From Candidatus Omnitrophota bacterium (GTDB taxonomy: Bacteria; Omnitrophota; Gorgyraeia; Zapsychrales; Fredricksoniimonadaceae), in NCBI GenBank assembly GCA_017987425.1, contig JAGNTT010000131.1, positions 1-5,672 of the forward strand: a stretch of 5,672 nt of DNA, in the 5' to 3' direction. How positions within the stretch are numbered: position 1 is the stretch's first letter; the number at the start of each line of letters is the position of its first letter. The position numbers and the translations under genes are program-made. The notes below the pieces were generated by a model. That model ran no database searches. It was not told the DNA's origin and worked only from the letters and a program-made list of their open reading frames with translations. Positions 1 to 5,652 of this stretch are shown piece after piece.

Positions 1-1107
1 ATCATGACCAATAAATATGCGGAAGGTTATCCGGCGGCACGTTATTACAACGGCTGTGAGCACGTCGACGTCGCCGAGAGTCTGGCCATCGAACGCGCCA
101 AGCAATTGTTCGGCGCCGAGCACGTGAACGTCCAGCCGCACTCCGGTTCCCAGGCCAACATGGCGGTTTATATGGCGGCGATCAACACCGGCGACACGGT
201 CATGGGGCTCGATCTTGCGTGCGGCGGACATCTGACCCACGGACTTAAAATTAACTTTTCCGGACGGATGTATAATATTGTGTCGTACAAGGTTGATCCA
301 AAGACGGAACTGATCGACATGGATGAAGTCGAACGTCTGGCCGTCGAGCACAAGCCGAAGATGATCATTGCCGGTTACTCAGCTTATTCGCGCGTTCTGG
401 ATTTTGCGCGTTTCCGCAAGATTTGCGATAAGGTCGGCGCGATTCTCTTCGTGGACATGGCGCATTTTGCCGGGCTGGTCGCGGCGGGTATTCATCCGAA
501 TCCCGTCGAGTATGCGGAATTCGTGACGACCACTACGCACAAAACACTGCGCGGACCGCGCGGCGGCATGATCCTGTGCCGTAAAGATTTTGCCAAGAAG
601 GTCGACAGCGCGATCTTTCCCGGAATCCAGGGCGGGCCGCTTATGCACATCATTGCCGCCAAGGCCGTGTCTTTCAAAGAAGCCCTGAGCGATGATTTCA
701 AGAAATATCAGAAGCAGATTGTGGCAAATGCCAGAGCATTCGCGGACGCGATGGGGAAAAAAGGATTCCGCATCGTTTCCGGCGGCACCGACAATCATTT
801 GTTCATGGTCGACCTTCGTCCCAAGAACATCAACGGCAAAGATGCGGCAACGCTTTTGGACCAGGTGCACATTACCGTAAATAAAAATTTGATCCCGTTC
901 GATCCTGAAAAGGCGACGGTGGCAAGCGGACTGCGTATCGGCACCCCCGCGGTGACGACACGCGGCATGAAAGAAAAAGACATGCAGCGCATTGCCGATC
1001 TTATCGACCGTGCGATTGTCGGACGCAATGATGCCGCAACGCTTGCCCAAGTCAAATCAGACGTGGTTTCGTTAATGAACGAATTCCCGATTTACCGCGG
1101 ATTATAA
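1..1107 (+). CDS. glyA: Serine hydroxymethyltransferase, 5'-truncated by window edge
   Basis: This enzyme is a cytosolic, PLP-dependent protein that interconverts serine plus tetrahydrofolate with glycine plus 5,10-methylene-tetrahydrofolate, the main entry of one-carbon units. The frame is open from base 1, and the visible protein begins inside the conserved TNKYAEGYP segment, which lies near residue 52 in E. coli GlyA. The ATG at 4 is therefore an internal Met, and about 50 N-terminal residues are missing. Counting that Met as 1, I see the HSGSQAN cofactor loop, the DMAH motif (D151, H154), the PLP-binding lysine K180 in THKTLRGPRGG, and the substrate-carboxylate arginine R311 in SGLRIGTPA. 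The offset of 49 between K180 and E. coli K229 supports an intact core. The gene ends normally with TAA, one base before nrdR, so the two are probably cotranscribed. The identification is secure. Confidence 0.97.
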   Translation: MMTNKYAEGYPAARYYNGCEHVDVAESLAIERAKQLFGAEHVNVQPHSGSQANMAVYMAAINTGDTVMGLDLACGGHLTHGLKINFSGRMYNIVSYKVDPKTELIDMDEVERLAVEHKPKMIIAGYSAYSRVLDFARFRKICDKVGAILFVDMAHFAGLVAAGIHPNPVEYAEFVTTTTHKTLRGPRGGMILCRKDFAKKVDSAIFPGIQGGPLMHIIAAKAVSFKEALSDDFKKYQKQIVANARAFADAMGKKGFRIVSGGTDNHLFMVDLRPKNINGKDAATLLDQVHITVNKNLIPFDPEKATVASGLRIGTPAVTTRGMKEKDMQRIADLIDRAIVGRNDAATLAQVKSDVVSLMNEFPIYRGL

Positions 1108-1108
1108 T

Positions 1109-1579
1109 ATGAATTGTCCTTCCTGCCGTTACGCGGAGACCAAGGTCATCGATTCCCGTTTGAACACGGAAGGGACTTCGATCCGGCGCAGGAGGGAATG
1201 CCTGGCGTGCCAGAAGCGTTTTACGACCTATGAGTATGTTGAGCATGTTCCGCTCATGGTCGTCAAGAAAGACAACCGCCGACAGCCGTTTGACCGCAAC
1301 CGTTTGATGTCGGGGATTATCAAGGCCTGTGAAAAAAGGCCGGTGAGCGTCGAACAGATCGAAGAAATCGTCGAGGAAATCGAGCGCACGGTACAGCTCA
1401 AATATGACCGCGAAGTTGGGTCCAAAGATATCGGCGAGATGATCATGAAAAAACTCTCGACGCTCGACGAAGTGGCTTATGTCCGTTTCGCGTCGGTCTA
1501 CCGCCAGTTCCGCGACGTAAACCAGTTTATGAGTGAATTGCAGAATATATTAGGGAAAACAAAGAAAGGCAAGCTCTGA
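1109..1579 (+). CDS. nrdR: Transcriptional repressor NrdR
   Basis: NrdR is a small cytosolic repressor of ribonucleotide reductase genes that senses ATP/dATP. The 156-residue product has the usual family length and layout. An N-terminal zinc ribbon has four cysteines (C3, C6, C31, C34) with the characteristic RRRREC stretch between the pairs. An ATP-cone domain follows from about residue 49 to 139, beginning PLMVVKKDNRRQPFDRNRL, and a short basic tail (GKTKKGKL) closes the protein. The ATG lies one base after the glyA stop, and there is no good Shine-Dalgarno sequence in the end of glyA, so translation is probably coupled. No ribonucleotide reductase gene is in the window, so its targets must lie elsewhere. 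The family call is very strong; control of nrd genes is family knowledge. Confidence 0.96.
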   Translation: MNCPSCRYAETKVIDSRLNTEGTSIRRRRECLACQKRFTTYEYVEHVPLMVVKKDNRRQPFDRNRLMSGIIKACEKRPVSVEQIEEIVEEIERTVQLKYDREVGSKDIGEMIMKKLSTLDEVAYVRFASVYRQFRDVNQFMSELQNILGKTKKGKL

Positions 1580-1607
1580 GGTTCCATGACGAACGTACCG
1601 TCATCCT

Positions 1608-1646
1608 GAATTCTCCATCCGCCCTGGCATAGATGGGGAGAACTTC
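1608..1646. repeat. Imperfect inverted repeat in the spacer before the DUF151 gene
   Basis: The arm TTCTCC at 1611-1616 pairs with GGAGAA at 1637-1642. It extends inward through ATC/GAT across a two-base GG bulge, and outward through GAA/TTC across a one-base C bulge. The purine-rich GGGGAG at 1635-1640, the only SD-like sequence in the spacer, lies inside the 3' arm. No T-run follows, so it is not an intrinsic terminator. A smaller hairpin, ATGACG/CGTCAT (1586-1591 and 1599-1604), sits just upstream. A regulatory role is only a possibility. Confidence 0.4.
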
Positions 1647-1662
1647 ATGCTTGAGAATGCAT

Positions 1663-2067
1663 ATGATCCAAGTCGAACTTACAAAAATCATTATCGATGA
1701 AAAACGCCAGGACCAGATCATCGTCCTTAAGGAAAAGGAAGGCGACCGCCAGATCCCCATCGTCATCGGGTTCATGGAAGCGTCCTCCATCAAGATGAAA
1801 ATTTCCGGTATTGAAGTGCCTCGGCCGCTGACGCATGATCTTCTCGTAAGCATCATCAACACGGTCGATTCGCAGATCACGCGTCTGATTATCGACAAGC
1901 TGGAAACCAACACGTTTTTCGCCAAGCTCGAAATCAGAAAAGCCAACGGCGAGATCAAGCGCGTTGACTGCCGTCCTTCCGACGGGATTGCGGTGGCTGT
2001 CCGCATCAAGTGTCCCATTTTTGTCGATGAGGATGTATTATCCAAAGCTTCAGTCATGAAACATTGA
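1663..2067 (+). CDS. Bifunctional nuclease family (DUF151) protein
   Basis: The product has 134 residues and matches the DUF151/BFN family, close in layout to the single-domain Thermotoga protein TM0160. Visible hallmarks, counting from the ATG at 1663, are the early strand block RQIPIVIGFMEA (29-40), the signature PRPLTHDLL (53-61), and RPSDGIAVAV (104-113) followed by CPIFV (117-121). Plant members of this family have been reported to have RNase and DNase activity; the bacterial role is poorly defined, so the name is a family label. No signal peptide or membrane segment is present. In-frame ATGs occur at 1633, 1657 and 1663. I prefer 1663 because the protein then starts with the first beta strand (MIQVEL), and a weak GAG lies seven bases upstream; 1657 would add only two residues. 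The protein ends soon after the core domain and has no UVR extension. Confidence 0.88.
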   Translation: MIQVELTKIIIDEKRQDQIIVLKEKEGDRQIPIVIGFMEASSIKMKISGIEVPRPLTHDLLVSIINTVDSQITRLIIDKLETNTFFAKLEIRKANGEIKRVDCRPSDGIAVAVRIKCPIFVDEDVLSKASVMKH

Positions 2068-2086
2068 AAGTCGCAAGTCACGAATC
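2066..2086. repeat. Short degenerate heptamer tract after the DUF151 stop
   Basis: Three consecutive seven-base units, GAAAGTC, GCAAGTC and ACGAATC, run from the TGA stop codon into the spacer. The tract is short and degenerate, so on its own it is weak; it is listed because two other spacers in the window show the same kind of ~7-nt periodicity with different units. Confidence 0.3.
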
Positions 2087-2133
2087 CATCCGTTAATACC
2101 AGATTTTCAATGGAACCGGCGGAATCTCGCTGT

Positions 2134-2160
2134 GTAGGGGCGGGGTTACCCCGCCCCTAC
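2134..2160. repeat. Perfect 12-bp GC-rich palindrome (dispersed-repeat type)
   Basis: GTAGGGGCGGGG at 2134-2145 is followed by the three-base loop TTA and then its exact reverse complement at 2149-2160. Up to three G-T wobble pairs could extend the stem at its base (2131-2133 with 2161-2163). The transcript would form a very stable hairpin. No T-run follows on either strand, so it is not a canonical intrinsic terminator. Motifs of the form TAGGGGCG...CGCCCCTA are, from memory, common intergenic dispersed repeats in several environmental bacterial lineages, resembling REP or MITE ends. It lies only 10-19 bases before the start of the next gene. Confidence 0.8.
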
Positions 2161-2178
2161 GTGTGAAGTGTGATTGTC

Positions 2179-3603
2179 ATGTCATTTCTCGCAGAGTATC
2201 CGCAGTTAAAAATCATTCAGAAGATTGCCGTGAAGCGGCGCGCCTGGGTTTACCTGGTCGGCGGCTTTTTACGGGACGTTCTTCTTTCCCGCCGACAGAC
2301 GGACTTTGACTTTGCCGTCGAAAAGAACGCCGTTGCTTTTGCCAAGCAGTTTGCCGATTCCGTTAAAGGCGCTTTTGTGCTGCTTGATGACGAACACGGT
2401 TGCGGCCGAGTGGTCAAAAAGATCGACGGTATTCCGTGGACGTTTGATTTCGCCGACTTCCGCGCCAAGACCTTAATGAAGGATATCGCCAGCCGGGATT
2501 TTACAATTAATACGCTCTATGCCGATCTTTTAAAGATCAAAGACGGCGAAGAAGTTCACTCTCACATCGTAGATTTGAGTGGGGCCCGAAAAGATTTAAA
2601 GAAAAAAATCATTCGGTTGGTTTCCGACCGCGCGTTTCAGGACGATCCTCTTCGTCTTATGAGGGCGTACAGTCTGCAGGCGACGCTCGGGTTTAAGATT
2701 GAGGCGAAGACAGCGGCCCGTATTAAGAAGGACAGTCTGCTTATCCGCAATGTCTCGATGGAGCGGGTCCGCGAGGAGCTGTTCAAGATTTTGTCATCGC
2801 CCCGCGCGTATCAAACTTTGAAAGACATGGATCGAGCGGGATTCCTGCAGAAGGTGATCCCGCAGATCGCCGTCATGTTCGGGGTTAAACAGGGCGGATA
2901 TCATCATCTGGATGTATGGAAACATTCACTGGAAGTGCTTCGCCAGTTCGAGCTGATTCTCGAAGATATTAAAGAGAACAAAGAGTGGAGCGGCTATTTA
3001 AATGAAGTTGTCGCGTCCAATCATACGAGGGCTTCGATCATTAAACTGACAGCTCTTATGCATGATATCGGCAAACCTGAGACCAAGAAAGTGGAACCGG
3101 ACCGCACGTCGTTCCACGGTCATGAACATGTCGGGCGCAACATCACGCGAATTGTCGCCAAGCATTTGAAGCTGTCCGTTCGTGAACGGCACATCCTTGA
3201 GGACACTGTTTTGCATCATCTGCGTCCGGGATATCTTTCCAATTTCAAAGTTCCGACGGAGAAATCCGTTTTCCGTTACTTTCGCGATACAAAAGACGAA
3301 GCCGTCAGCATACTTTTATTTTCGCTCGCGGACCAGCGGTCCACGCGCGGGCCCCTGACGACCGAAAAAGATCAAAAACATCATGAACAGATATGTCTGG
3401 GGCTGGTGAAGCGTTATTTTCAGGAAAAGAAAAAAGTGCCGCTGGTCCGTCTCATTAGCGGAAACGATCTCATCCGGAAATTAAAATTGAAACCATCACC
3501 GTTGTTTGCAAAAATATTATCTTCGGTTGAAGAGGCGCAGGCCCTTGGAAAGATAACAACCAAACAGGAGGCTTTGGCGTTCGCCGCCAAGATCATCACA
3601 TGA
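2179..3603 (+). CDS. cca: CCA tRNA nucleotidyltransferase / poly(A) polymerase family, with HD domain
   Basis: This is a class II nucleotidyltransferase, most likely the enzyme that adds or repairs the CCA end of tRNAs. Counting from the upstream GTG at 2170 as residue 1, the catalytic head shows YLVGGFLRDVLL (GG 31-32, RD 35-36) and the metal-binding pair D45-F-D47. RDFTINTL (109-116) and the nucleotide-selecting block DDPLRLMRAYSLQ follow. A metal-dependent HD phosphohydrolase domain comes next, with H252, H298-D299 in LMHDIGKP, and H316/H318/H320. The C-terminal segment LISGNDLIRKLKLKPSPLF is typical of HD-bearing family members. HD domains in CCA enzymes can hydrolyse 2',3'-cyclic phosphates. 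Sequence alone does not cleanly separate CCA addition from poly(A) or A-adding specificity. Neither start has a clear SD; I chose ATG 2179 over GTG 2170, a difference of three residues. The gene overlaps the following Nudix gene by four bases. Confidence 0.9.
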   Translation: MSFLAEYPQLKIIQKIAVKRRAWVYLVGGFLRDVLLSRRQTDFDFAVEKNAVAFAKQFADSVKGAFVLLDDEHGCGRVVKKIDGIPWTFDFADFRAKTLMKDIASRDFTINTLYADLLKIKDGEEVHSHIVDLSGARKDLKKKIIRLVSDRAFQDDPLRLMRAYSLQATLGFKIEAKTAARIKKDSLLIRNVSMERVREELFKILSSPRAYQTLKDMDRAGFLQKVIPQIAVMFGVKQGGYHHLDVWKHSLEVLRQFELILEDIKENKEWSGYLNEVVASNHTRASIIKLTALMHDIGKPETKKVEPDRTSFHGHEHVGRNITRIVAKHLKLSVRERHILEDTVLHHLRPGYLSNFKVPTEKSVFRYFRDTKDEAVSILLFSLADQRSTRGPLTTEKDQKHHEQICLGLVKRYFQEKKKVPLVRLISGNDLIRKLKLKPSPLFAKILSSVEEAQALGKITTKQEALAFAAKIIT

Positions 3604-4022
3604 CATCACAACAACGCACGACACCCTTTGTCACTGTGGACATGATCATCGAACTTCCCGACGGTATAGTCGTCATTGAACGCCTTAATCCGCCATACGG
3701 CTGGGCTCTGCCGGGTGGGTTTGTGGATATGGGGGAGAGTCTTGAGGATGCCGCCTGCCGGGAAGCCAAGGAAGAAACGAATCTGGATTTAAAAAATTTA
3801 CAGCAGATGCACACCTATTCCGATCCCAAACGCGATCCGCGTTTTCACACCGTGTCGACGGTATTCATTGCCAAGGGTGAGGGCAAACCTCAATCCGGAG
3901 ATGACGCCAAGAATTTGAAGATCGTTCCATACGCGGATGTTCTGAAAATAGATTATGCATTCGACCACAAACAGATTGTGGCTGATTATTTGAAAAGGAA
4001 AAAATCCGGAGATGGGAGATAG
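3600..4022 (+). CDS. Nudix hydrolase (ADP-ribose pyrophosphatase-like)
   Basis: The 140-residue protein is a single Nudix domain. The Nudix box occupies residues 40-62: G40, five residues, E46, seven residues, R54-E55, then E58-E59 and L62. These supply the acidic residues that bind Mg2+. The glycine expected before the final hydrophobic residue is replaced by N61. The preceding YGWALPGGFV and the later SDPKRDPRFHTVS (about residues 73-85) resemble ADP-ribose pyrophosphatase and the Nudix domains linked to NAD metabolism, so ADP-ribose or a similar nucleoside diphosphate derivative is the likely substrate; this is inference. The start ATG overlaps the cca stop in an ATGA arrangement. The only good SD, AGGAGG at 3566-3571, is 28 bases upstream and too far to act directly, so translation is probably coupled to cca. 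Confidence 0.92.
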   Translation: MTSQQRTTPFVTVDMIIELPDGIVVIERLNPPYGWALPGGFVDMGESLEDAACREAKEETNLDLKNLQQMHTYSDPKRDPRFHTVSTVFIAKGEGKPQSGDDAKNLKIVPYADVLKIDYAFDHKQIVADYLKRKKSGDGR

Positions 4023-4076
4023 TTGATGGGTGATGGAAGACGAAAATGTTTTTCCTTCGACCATCTGCTATCCACC
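4011..4076. repeat. Heptad-repeat tract forming a long imperfect hairpin
   Basis: From 4011 the sequence reads as seven-base units GATGGGA, GATAGTT, GATGGGT, GATGGAA and GACGAAA, running through the Nudix stop codon. The opposite arm at 4061-4076 has complementary units (CCATCTG, CTATCCA, CC). GATAG 4018-4022 pairs with CTATC 4068-4072, and GATGG 4025-4029 with CCATC 4061-4065. Farther in, GAAG 4036-4039 pairs with CTTC 4055-4058 and GAAAA 4042-4046 with TTTTC 4050-4054, closing on a TGT loop. The tract spans nearly the whole spacer between the Nudix and SDR genes. Confidence 0.55.
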
Positions 4077-4090
4077 AGCACCATTAATAT

Positions 4091-4097
4091 GAGGAGG
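4091..4097 (+). promoter_or_regulatory. Strong Shine-Dalgarno site for the SDR gene
   Basis: GAGGAGG lies five bases before the ATG at 4103. It is close to the ideal anti-SD complement and much stronger than the sites before nrdR, cca or the Nudix gene. It fixes the SDR start and suggests that this gene is translated independently of its upstream neighbours. Confidence 0.85.
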
Positions 4098-4102
4098 CCG
4101 CT

Positions 4103-4807
4103 ATGAGCCAACGCGTCGCTGTCGTCACAGGCTCCAACCGCGGGATAGGCCATGAAGTCGTCCGTCAACTTGCCCGCGCGGGGCTGACGGTGGTTCTGAC
4201 AAGCCGCGATGAGTCTAAAGGTTTGAAAGCTGTTGAACAGTTTCAGAAACAGGAACTTCCGGTACGCTTTCATGCGTTGGATGTTACTAGCCCGACGAGT
4301 ATTCTTGCGCTTGTCGGATTTATGGAAAAGGAATTCAATCGCTGCGATGTTCTGGTCAATAATGCCGGCATCTTCCCCGACAGGGAAAGGGCGAGTGTTT
4401 TTGATGCCAAGCTGGAGACCATCCGTGCGGCGATGGAAACCAATACTTACGGTCCCATTTTGTTGTGCCAGGCATTTATTCCGTTGATGCGGAAGAACGG
4501 TTACGGGAGGATTGTCAATTTCTCAAGCGGCATGGGGCAATTGGATGAGATGAACGGCGGATCCCCAGGATACCGAATTTCAAAGACCGCCATTAATGCA
4601 GTCACACGAATATTTAATGATGAGCTTAGCCGCGAAAATATCTTGATCAACAGCATGTGCCCGGGCTGGGTGAAGACGGAAATGGGCGGCGCAGGTGCTA
4701 CGCGTTCCGTAGAAGAGGGCGCGGACACGGCTATTTGGCTTGCCACTTTGCCGGACGACGGCCCGCGCGGCGGTTTCTTCCGTGACCGTAAAACGATGGC
4801 TTGGTAG
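4103..4807 (+). CDS. SDR-family oxidoreductase, carbonyl-reductase-like
   Basis: The 234-residue product is a classical short-chain dehydrogenase/reductase with a Rossmann fold. It has the cofactor loop TGSNRGIG (residues 9-16), the acidic D60 after strand 3, NNAG (86-89), the catalytic serine pair S141-S142, the YxxxK pair Y157/K161, and CPGWVKTEMGG after it. R13 and R35 at the end of strand 2 (LTSRD) suggest a preference for NADPH. The distance from serine to tyrosine is slightly long, as in monomeric carbonyl-reductase-like members such as plant salutaridine/menthone reductase relatives and their bacterial homologues. The substrate cannot be read from the sequence. There is no signal peptide or membrane helix. 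The start is fixed by the GAGGAGG site at 4091-4097. The gene has no clear functional tie to its neighbours and lies between two repeat-bearing spacers. Confidence 0.92.
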   Translation: MSQRVAVVTGSNRGIGHEVVRQLARAGLTVVLTSRDESKGLKAVEQFQKQELPVRFHALDVTSPTSILALVGFMEKEFNRCDVLVNNAGIFPDRERASVFDAKLETIRAAMETNTYGPILLCQAFIPLMRKNGYGRIVNFSSGMGQLDEMNGGSPGYRISKTAINAVTRIFNDELSRENILINSMCPGWVKTEMGGAGATRSVEEGADTAIWLATLPDDGPRGGFFRDRKTMAW

Positions 4808-4813
4808 TAAATA

Positions 4814-4861
4814 AGTTCCCCAGTTAAATCTTTTTGGGGCTGGGGAACTGGTGACTGGGGC
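4814..4861. repeat. Inverted repeat plus TGGGG-type short periodic tract
   Basis: AGTTCCCCAG at 4814-4823 is the exact reverse complement of CTGGGGAACT at 4840-4849, giving a 10-bp stem with a 16-nt loop. From 4834 the sequence continues as near-heptameric units TTGGGGC, TGGGGAA, CTGGTGA and CTGGGGC. A second pairing is possible, CCCCAGT 4818-4824 with ACTGGGG 4854-4860, so the two stems are mutually exclusive. No T-run follows either stem. The unit resembles the CCCCAGT-type short tandemly repeated sequences described in filamentous cyanobacteria; that comparison is from memory. Confidence 0.6.
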
Positions 4862-4873
4862 ACCCTAAAGGAT

Positions 4874-5560
4874 ATGAAAATTTACCATCTCAATAAAGTT
4901 GTGCTCAGTGTCCGCAACAATGCTGAGAAATTTTTGGGCGGCTTGACATCCAACACACTCGATGCGCCGAGAAATGCCTTTCTCAGTCTGCACGGACGCA
5001 TCATCGCGACGTTCGATCAAATCAAGAAGAACGAGGATGAATATCTTCTTGTGCTTGAACCATCAGCGCTCGATCCGTTGATGAGCCACATTAAAAAGTT
5101 TTTGATGCTTAATAAATCAGCCGCTGAACAGGCGCCGCTCAATGTGTATTTCGATTTGGATGGTACATACGTTGCTGAAGCTGATGAATCCGTCATTCCG
5201 CAGAAGGCCGGGCAGATGGTGGTAACACCGAAAAGTGTGCCGGCGGATGTTTCCGACGATGAATTTAAGCTGTTTCGTTTGAAGAATAACATACCGCTTC
5301 ACGGGGTCGATTACACCGATGAATTGCTTCTTAATATCGATGAATACGAGCACGTGTCTTATACCAAGGGATGTTTTTTAGGGCAGGAGCCGATCGCCAA
5401 AGTCCACAACCGTTCGAAGCCCACATGGAAGCTGGTGGTCCGTCCCGAAGACGAATGTTCGCCGGAAGACCAGGCTAAGATGACGTCTAAAACCCGCGAT
5501 CCCCAAAGCGGAAAGATTATAGGTTTTGTGTTTGAGAAGAACGTCCCGGCGGCCGGCTAG
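4874..5560 (+). CDS. ygfZ: YgfZ/GcvT-like folate-binding protein, short form
   Basis: YgfZ proteins are tetrahydrofolate-dependent factors linked to maturation or repair of some Fe-S enzymes and to tRNA thiomodification. The diagnostic family signature K-G-C-x-x-G-Q-E is present at residues 165-172 (KGCFLGQE), including the conserved cysteine C167. The N-terminal part (FLGGLTSNTL, then FLSLHGRIIATF) matches the folate-binding GcvT-like fold. At 228 residues the protein is well below the ~325 of E. coli YgfZ: the segment before the signature is compact, and the C-terminus stops soon after GKIIGFVFEKN, where longer homologues continue with another strand. The sequence after the stop shows no continuation in another frame, so this seems a naturally short form, not a frameshift. 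The start ATG has AAAGGA almost abutting it, a suboptimal spacing. Assignment to the family is firm; equivalence to E. coli YgfZ is less so. Confidence 0.86.
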   Translation: MKIYHLNKVVLSVRNNAEKFLGGLTSNTLDAPRNAFLSLHGRIIATFDQIKKNEDEYLLVLEPSALDPLMSHIKKFLMLNKSAAEQAPLNVYFDLDGTYVAEADESVIPQKAGQMVVTPKSVPADVSDDEFKLFRLKNNIPLHGVDYTDELLLNIDEYEHVSYTKGCFLGQEPIAKVHNRSKPTWKLVVRPEDECSPEDQAKMTSKTRDPQSGKIIGFVFEKNVPAAG

Positions 5561-5570
5561 CGGCTTTTTT
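5552..5570 (+). terminator. Weak candidate intrinsic terminator after ygfZ
   Basis: GCCG at 5552-5555 pairs with CGGC at 5561-5564 around the five-base loop GCTAG, which contains the ygfZ stop codon. Six T residues follow directly at 5565-5570, then a pyrimidine-rich stretch. The stem is short (four GC pairs plus a possible G-T pair), so termination may be partial. Its position just before a new promoter-like sequence supports an operon boundary here. Confidence 0.45.
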
Positions 5571-5584
5571 CTCTTTACCTTTTG

Positions 5585-5593
5585 TGATAGAAT
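5585..5593 (+). promoter_or_regulatory. Candidate extended -10 promoter
   Basis: TGATAGAAT contains the extended -10 TGn element followed by TAGAAT, one mismatch from TATAAT. No good -35 hexamer stands 16-18 bases upstream, where only the T-run lies, which is compatible with an extended -10 promoter. Transcription would start near 5600, about 50 bases before the ATG at 5653. Confidence 0.45.
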
Positions 5594-5608
5594 TGTGGCC
5601 TAACTTTT

Positions 5609-5636
5609 GACTTTCCCGCATCCGGTGAGGAAAGTC
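5609..5636 (+). promoter_or_regulatory. Hairpin in the 5' leader of the last gene
   Basis: GACTTTCC at 5609-5616 is an exact inverted repeat of GGAAAGTC at 5629-5636, with a 12-nt loop. It would form in the leader RNA between the proposed transcription start (~5600) and the SD at 5643-5647. It matches no riboswitch class that I can recognise by eye. It may be an mRNA-stabilising or translation-modulating stem, or an operator for a dimeric repressor. Confidence 0.45.
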
Positions 5637-5652
5637 TATGATGGAGGAATGC

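Noticed and set aside
379..1050. A 223-codon open frame on the minus strand within glyA
   Set aside because: It lies wholly antisense to a strongly conserved glyA coding region, its translation resembles no family I know, and it is rich in His/Arg/Cys as expected of a shadow frame.
1527..2081. A 184-codon minus-strand open frame across the DUF151 gene
   Set aside because: The + strand frame encodes clear DUF151 signatures. The minus frame is low-complexity in Ser/Met/Ile and looks like a complement artefact.
2134..2160. Palindrome as an intrinsic terminator for the upstream operon
   Set aside because: The stem is strong enough, but neither strand has a T-run after it; it fits a dispersed repeat better.
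1580..2178. NrdR boxes in the spacers near nrdR
   Set aside because: By eye there is no pair of NrdR-box-like AT-rich palindromes at helical spacing, so autoregulation is not supported here.
5627..5636. GAGGAAAGTC, identical to part of the conserved RNase P RNA core
   Set aside because: The expected continuation CCGGGCTCC is absent, and an SD and start codon follow within 20 bases, so there is no room for RNase P RNA.
5607..5642. A sigma-70 promoter from TTGACT (5607) and TATGAT (5637)
   Set aside because: The 24-base spacer is too long, and the second box overlaps the region just before the SD.
5571..5652. A folate or glycine riboswitch in the last leader
   Set aside because: I could not find conserved core elements of the THF or glycine riboswitches, and the leader is too short for a tandem glycine aptamer.
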